Origin: CALBZH01 sp964538515
GTDB lineage: Bacteria > Desulfobacterota > Syntrophobacteria > Syntrophobacterales > Syntrophobacteraceae
Length of the DNA stretch: 24,921 nucleotides
Reading direction: 5' to 3'
Assembly (NCBI GenBank): GCA_964538515.1
Contig: CAZIEW010000079.1
Location: forward strand, 1-24,921
Shown here: positions 22,356 to 24,921 of the stretch, piece by piece
Layout of the letters: each line of letters begins with the position of its first letter
Numbering within the stretch: position 1 is the stretch's first letter
The notes under the pieces: model-generated
Database searches by the model: none
What the model was told of the DNA's origin: nothing
What the model saw: the letters and a program-made list of their open reading frames with translations, nothing else
Translations under genes and position numbers: made by a program

Positions 22356-23828
22356 ATGCTCACCCGGCACGGCGCGGCATCTCCCTACCGTTACACCTTG
22401 GTGGAAAGGCACATCCTCGAACTGATCGAATCGGGCGCACTGAAGCCCGGCGACCGGATCCCCTCCCTCAGGCGCATGAGCACCGCGATGCGCACGAGCG
22501 TGACCACGGTCTCACAGGCCTATATCGAGCTCGAAAGCCAGGGAGTCATTGAATCCAGGCCCAAGTCCGGCTTCTTTGTGCGTCCGGGCTACCGACAGCT
22601 CCTACCGCCCCCCGCGCATGACGCGAATCCTCGCCTGGAGCCGAGGGAAATCAACCGGATCGACCTCATTCGTACCGTTACGGAGCTTCTGGGAAGACGA
22701 GACATTCTGCCTTTCGGGGTGGCATGCCCGGACGCGTCGCTGCTGCCGGCCAAGGATCTCAGCCGGATCCTTGCTTCCGTCGTGCGCGAGGATCCCGCGC
22801 GCTCGGTGGCCTACGAATCGGTTTGCGGCAATCTGGATCTGCGTAAGCAGATCGCTTTGCTTTACATGGACATCGGCCTGAACGTGACGCCGGAGGACAT
22901 CATCATTACCACGGGTGCCATGGAAGGCATTTCCGTCATCATGCGATGTCTGACGCGACCCGGCGACATTGTCATCATTCAGTCACCCACTTTTTATTGT
23001 TTTCTGCAGTTGCTGGACACTCTGGGATTGCGGGTAATCGAGGTTCCTTCCCACCCGGAGACCGGCATTGCTCCGGAGGACGTGGCCCTTGCCATCAAGC
23101 GGTATGACGTACGAGCATGCATCCTCAATCCCAACTTCAACAACCCGGACGGCAGCCGGATTCCCAATGAAGCAAAGGAAGAAATCGTGCACCTGCTGGC
23201 GGAGAAGTCCATCCCGTTGGTCGAGGATGACGCCTCGGGGGATCTCCATTTCGGTCCGATCCGCCCGGAAGTTTGCAAGAAATACGACAAGAAGGGACTT
23301 GTTGCCCTGTGCTCGTCGTTCTCAAAAACCATTTCTCCTGGCTATCGAGTGGGCTGGCTGATTCCCGGCCAGTTCTTTGAGCCTGCGCGGCGGATTAAAG
23401 TCACATCGACCCACTGCAGTCCAACCCCGACGCAGATGGCCATCGCCGAATTTCTCCGGACGGGAAAATACGACCGGCACCTCAGGCGTCTTCGCGCCGC
23501 GCTGGAAAAGCAAGTCCACGCAATGAGGCTGGCCATCACGCGTTATTTCCCACCCGAGACCAAGGTCACGGGCCCGTCCGGTGGGTCGGTGCTCTGGGTG
23601 GAGCTCCCGAAGCATATCGATTCCCAGGAGTATTTTTTCGAGGCGCGGGCCCAAGGAATCGGGATCGTACCAGGAATCATCTTTTCCTCACGCGACAAAT
23701 ACAGAAACTTCATTCGCCTCACCTGCAGCGGTGTGTGGAGCTCGACGATCGAGGGTGGGATCAAGTCCTTGGGGGAGCTTGCCTCCGTGATGACCGCCAA
23801 GACTCGCTTACCCCTCGCGGAAATTTGA
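22356..23828 (+). CDS. MocR-type GntR family regulator with aminotransferase-like domain
   Basis: 490 residues; ATG 22356 follows AAGGAGG (22345-22351). Residues about 10-78 are a GntR winged helix (LESGALKPGDR-type motif at ESGALKPGDRIPSLRRMS, then TSVTTVSQAYIELESQGVIESRPKSGFFV). Residues about 110-480 are a fold-type I PLP domain: Asn263 in NPNFNNPDG, Asp291 in VEDDASGDLHFG, Schiff-base Lys324 in SSFSKTISPGYRVGW, and Arg454 in FIRLTCS as carboxylate contact. The position that usually holds the cofactor-contacting Tyr (EDDxY) is Ser294. MocR proteins sense PLP or an amino-acid-derived ligand and regulate a neighbouring gene; here the divergent DUF2917 gene is the natural target. Catalytic turnover is not expected for the family. 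Confidence 0.92.
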   Translation: MLTRHGAASPYRYTLVERHILELIESGALKPGDRIPSLRRMSTAMRTSVTTVSQAYIELESQGVIESRPKSGFFVRPGYRQLLPPPAHDANPRLEPREINRIDLIRTVTELLGRRDILPFGVACPDASLLPAKDLSRILASVVREDPARSVAYESVCGNLDLRKQIALLYMDIGLNVTPEDIIITTGAMEGISVIMRCLTRPGDIVIIQSPTFYCFLQLLDTLGLRVIEVPSHPETGIAPEDVALAIKRYDVRACILNPNFNNPDGSRIPNEAKEEIVHLLAEKSIPLVEDDASGDLHFGPIRPEVCKKYDKKGLVALCSSFSKTISPGYRVGWLIPGQFFEPARRIKVTSTHCSPTPTQMAIAEFLRTGKYDRHLRRLRAALEKQVHAMRLAITRYFPPETKVTGPSGGSVLWVELPKHIDSQEYFFEARAQGIGIVPGIIFSSRDKYRNFIRLTCSGVWSSTIEGGIKSLGELASVMTAKTRLPLAEI

Positions 23829-23875
23829 TTTGGTGGGAGGTTTTCCGGTGTTTTCGGGCTGTGCTCAGGGAGATA

Positions 23876-23892
23876 TTGGCACGAAACGTTCA
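23876..23892 (+). promoter_or_regulatory. Imperfect sigma54-type promoter candidate
   Basis: TTGGCACGAAACGTTCA: a full match to the -24 element (TTGGCACG), while the -12 element reads GTTCA instead of TTGCA, missing the usual GC pair. It lies 120 bases before the next start codon. The partial -12 element keeps confidence low. Confidence 0.3.
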
Positions 23893-24011
23893 TAGGGTTT
23901 TCAGCCAGAGGTTGTTTAGATCTTTCTCGTTGACGGCACCTTCCAGGATTTGCCAGCTCGGTTCTCACGGTTCCTCGCTCGAGAAAGCCCCGCGCAGCCA
24001 GGATGGACACG

Positions 24012-24921
24012 ATGGACCTATCGTCTTCGAGCACACCGCCTTTCAAGACCTTGCCGCGATCCTTGTTAAGGCTCGGCTGGAGCAAGATCAGCCCGCCAAG
24101 CAACCCGAACGTGTACGCCAGCCAGGTCGGTCTCCTTTACACCGATGCCTACCTTGGCCTGATCGCCAGTTATGTCAACGCCGTCCTGTTGACCTACATC
24201 CAGTGGGATCATGCCCCCAAGGCCGGCGCGATCGGTTGGCTCAGCACCATGACCGTTCTGCTTTCAGCCCGGATTTGCCTGGTATATTCCTACCATCGAC
24301 GGAAACGAAAGCCCGAAGACGTCGGAATCTGGGGCCTTGCGTACGCGCTCGGTGCCACCGCAACCGGCATGTGCTGGGGGAGCGCGGGAATTCTGTTCGT
24401 TCCCTGGACATCGGTTCCCCATCAGTTCTTTACCACGTTCGTGCTGGCCGGCGTTGCCGCCGCGGCGATGACCGTCCTTTCACCCGTTTATTTGGCCTAC
24501 GTCGGGTACCTTGTCCCGACGCTGACGCCCGCGGTCCTCGTCTTCGTAACGAGAGGCGACGTGCTCCACGTGACGGCCGCGGGGCTTATCGTCCTCTACT
24601 TTCTTTTTCTCCTGAAAGCCGGCAAGACGCAGAATCAGTTCATTCTCACTTCCCTGCATCTTGCCCTCGAAAAGAGTGCGCTCATCGACCATTTGGCCCG
24701 CCAGAACCAAAACGTGGAAGCGCTGAACGAGAGTCTTCGCCGCGAAATCGTCGAACGGACGGAGACGGAGCGGGCACTCCAGTTTCGGCTGGAATTTGAA
24801 TCGCTGCTCACGTCCATATCCACTCGGTTCATCAATCTGCCGACTGACAAAATCGATCGGGGGATCGTGAAGGCCCTCGGTCAGCTGACGGAATTCGCCG
24901 GGGCCGAATGCGCCATGTTGG
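24012..24921 (+). CDS. Six-helix membrane sensor protein with coiled coil and GAF domain (3' partial)
   Basis: ATG 24012 is preferred because AGGA (24000-24003) is eight bases upstream; ATG 24003 is also in frame but its spacing is poor. 303 residues are visible before the window ends. A polar N-terminus (MDLSSSSTPPFKTLPRSLLR) is followed by about six hydrophobic segments near 40-60, 71-92, 106-130, 138-157, 159-181 and 184-203, arranged like the membrane-integral sensory modules (MASE class) at the front of kinases and cyclases. A charged helical linker (about 205-262, ALEKSALIDHLARQNQNVEA) leads into what looks like the start of a GAF domain (FESLLTSISTRFINLP, then ALGQLTEFAGAECAML). The output domain lies beyond the window; a histidine kinase or diguanylate cyclase is likely. 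The frame in this stretch was chosen by the membrane and GAF pattern over a competing longer open frame. Confidence 0.8.
   Translation, partial: MDLSSSSTPPFKTLPRSLLRLGWSKISPPSNPNVYASQVGLLYTDAYLGLIASYVNAVLLTYIQWDHAPKAGAIGWLSTMTVLLSARICLVYSYHRRKRKPEDVGIWGLAYALGATATGMCWGSAGILFVPWTSVPHQFFTTFVLAGVAAAAMTVLSPVYLAYVGYLVPTLTPAVLVFVTRGDVLHVTAAGLIVLYFLFLLKAGKTQNQFILTSLHLALEKSALIDHLARQNQNVEALNESLRREIVERTETERALQFRLEFESLLTSISTRFINLPTDKIDRGIVKALGQLTEFAGAECAML

Noticed and set aside
22210..22363. Longer DUF2917 protein starting at 22363
   Set aside because: The extra 51 residues cover the divergent promoter region and overlap the MocR start; the strong GGAGGAGGAG site marks 22210.
23735..24799. Plus-strand open frame of 354 codons overlapping the last gene
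   Set aside because: It is Arg/Pro-rich without motifs. The frame beginning at 24012 has six membrane segments, a coiled coil and a GAF start.
1..24921. CRISPR array, tRNA, rRNA, integrase or insertion sequence
   Set aside because: No regular repeat-spacer pattern, no tRNA-like cloverleaf, no rRNA sequence and no transposase or integrase motif were seen on reading the window.

Overview
This is a GC-rich bacterial stretch packed with two-component signalling genes. Proteins are long, ribosome binding sites are clear, and GTG starts are frequent. The mix suggests an environmental delta-type proteobacterium (Desulfobacterota, perhaps a Syntrophobacter-like syntroph or sulfate reducer): many PAS-rich hybrid histidine kinases of the 'QMEAxGxLAGGxAHDFNN' type, an orphan DruA/DUF4338 protein, and a DUF2917 gene beside a MocR regulator. 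The assignment is an inference from protein style; no rRNA or tRNA gene, CRISPR array or recognisable insertion sequence was seen.

Region 1 (1-10050) is a co-directional signalling cluster, probably one operon. It holds a 5'-truncated receiver protein with an HD-GYP-like domain that has lost most metal ligands, a receiver-only protein, a REC-PAS-PAS-kinase-REC hybrid, a PAS3 kinase, a single-domain receiver overlapping it by 4 bases, and a membrane-bound periplasmic-sensing hybrid kinase. A hairpin followed by a short T-run lies just after the last gene. No DNA-binding output domain is present, so output probably goes through protein-protein contacts or partners elsewhere.

Region 2 (10051-14741) holds a tandem universal stress protein, a PAS-CheW fusion, a double thioredoxin-fold protein with a CPHC active site and a helical tail, and a class I/II PLP aminotransferase. 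Before the aminotransferase lies about 350 bases of non-coding DNA with a long paired element, mutually exclusive pairings and two similar terminator-type hairpins. This is the best candidate in the window for an undescribed regulatory RNA.

Region 3 (14742-18649) is on the minus strand: a visibly more AT-rich periplasmic binding-protein gene, then a membrane hybrid kinase. No transporter genes accompany the binding protein, so it may feed the kinase as a sensory partner. Its leader carries a near-perfect palindrome.

Region 4 (18650-22210) contains a TPR protein, a solitary DruA-family protein with its own promoter, a Lys-rich/Pro-Ala-Glu-rich protein of unknown role, and a Cys-rich DUF2917 protein. 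Region 5 (22211-24921) has a MocR-type GntR/aminotransferase regulator, divergent from DUF2917 across a small control region with repeated ACAGTT boxes, and then the start of a six-helix membrane sensor with a coiled coil and GAF domain that runs off the window.
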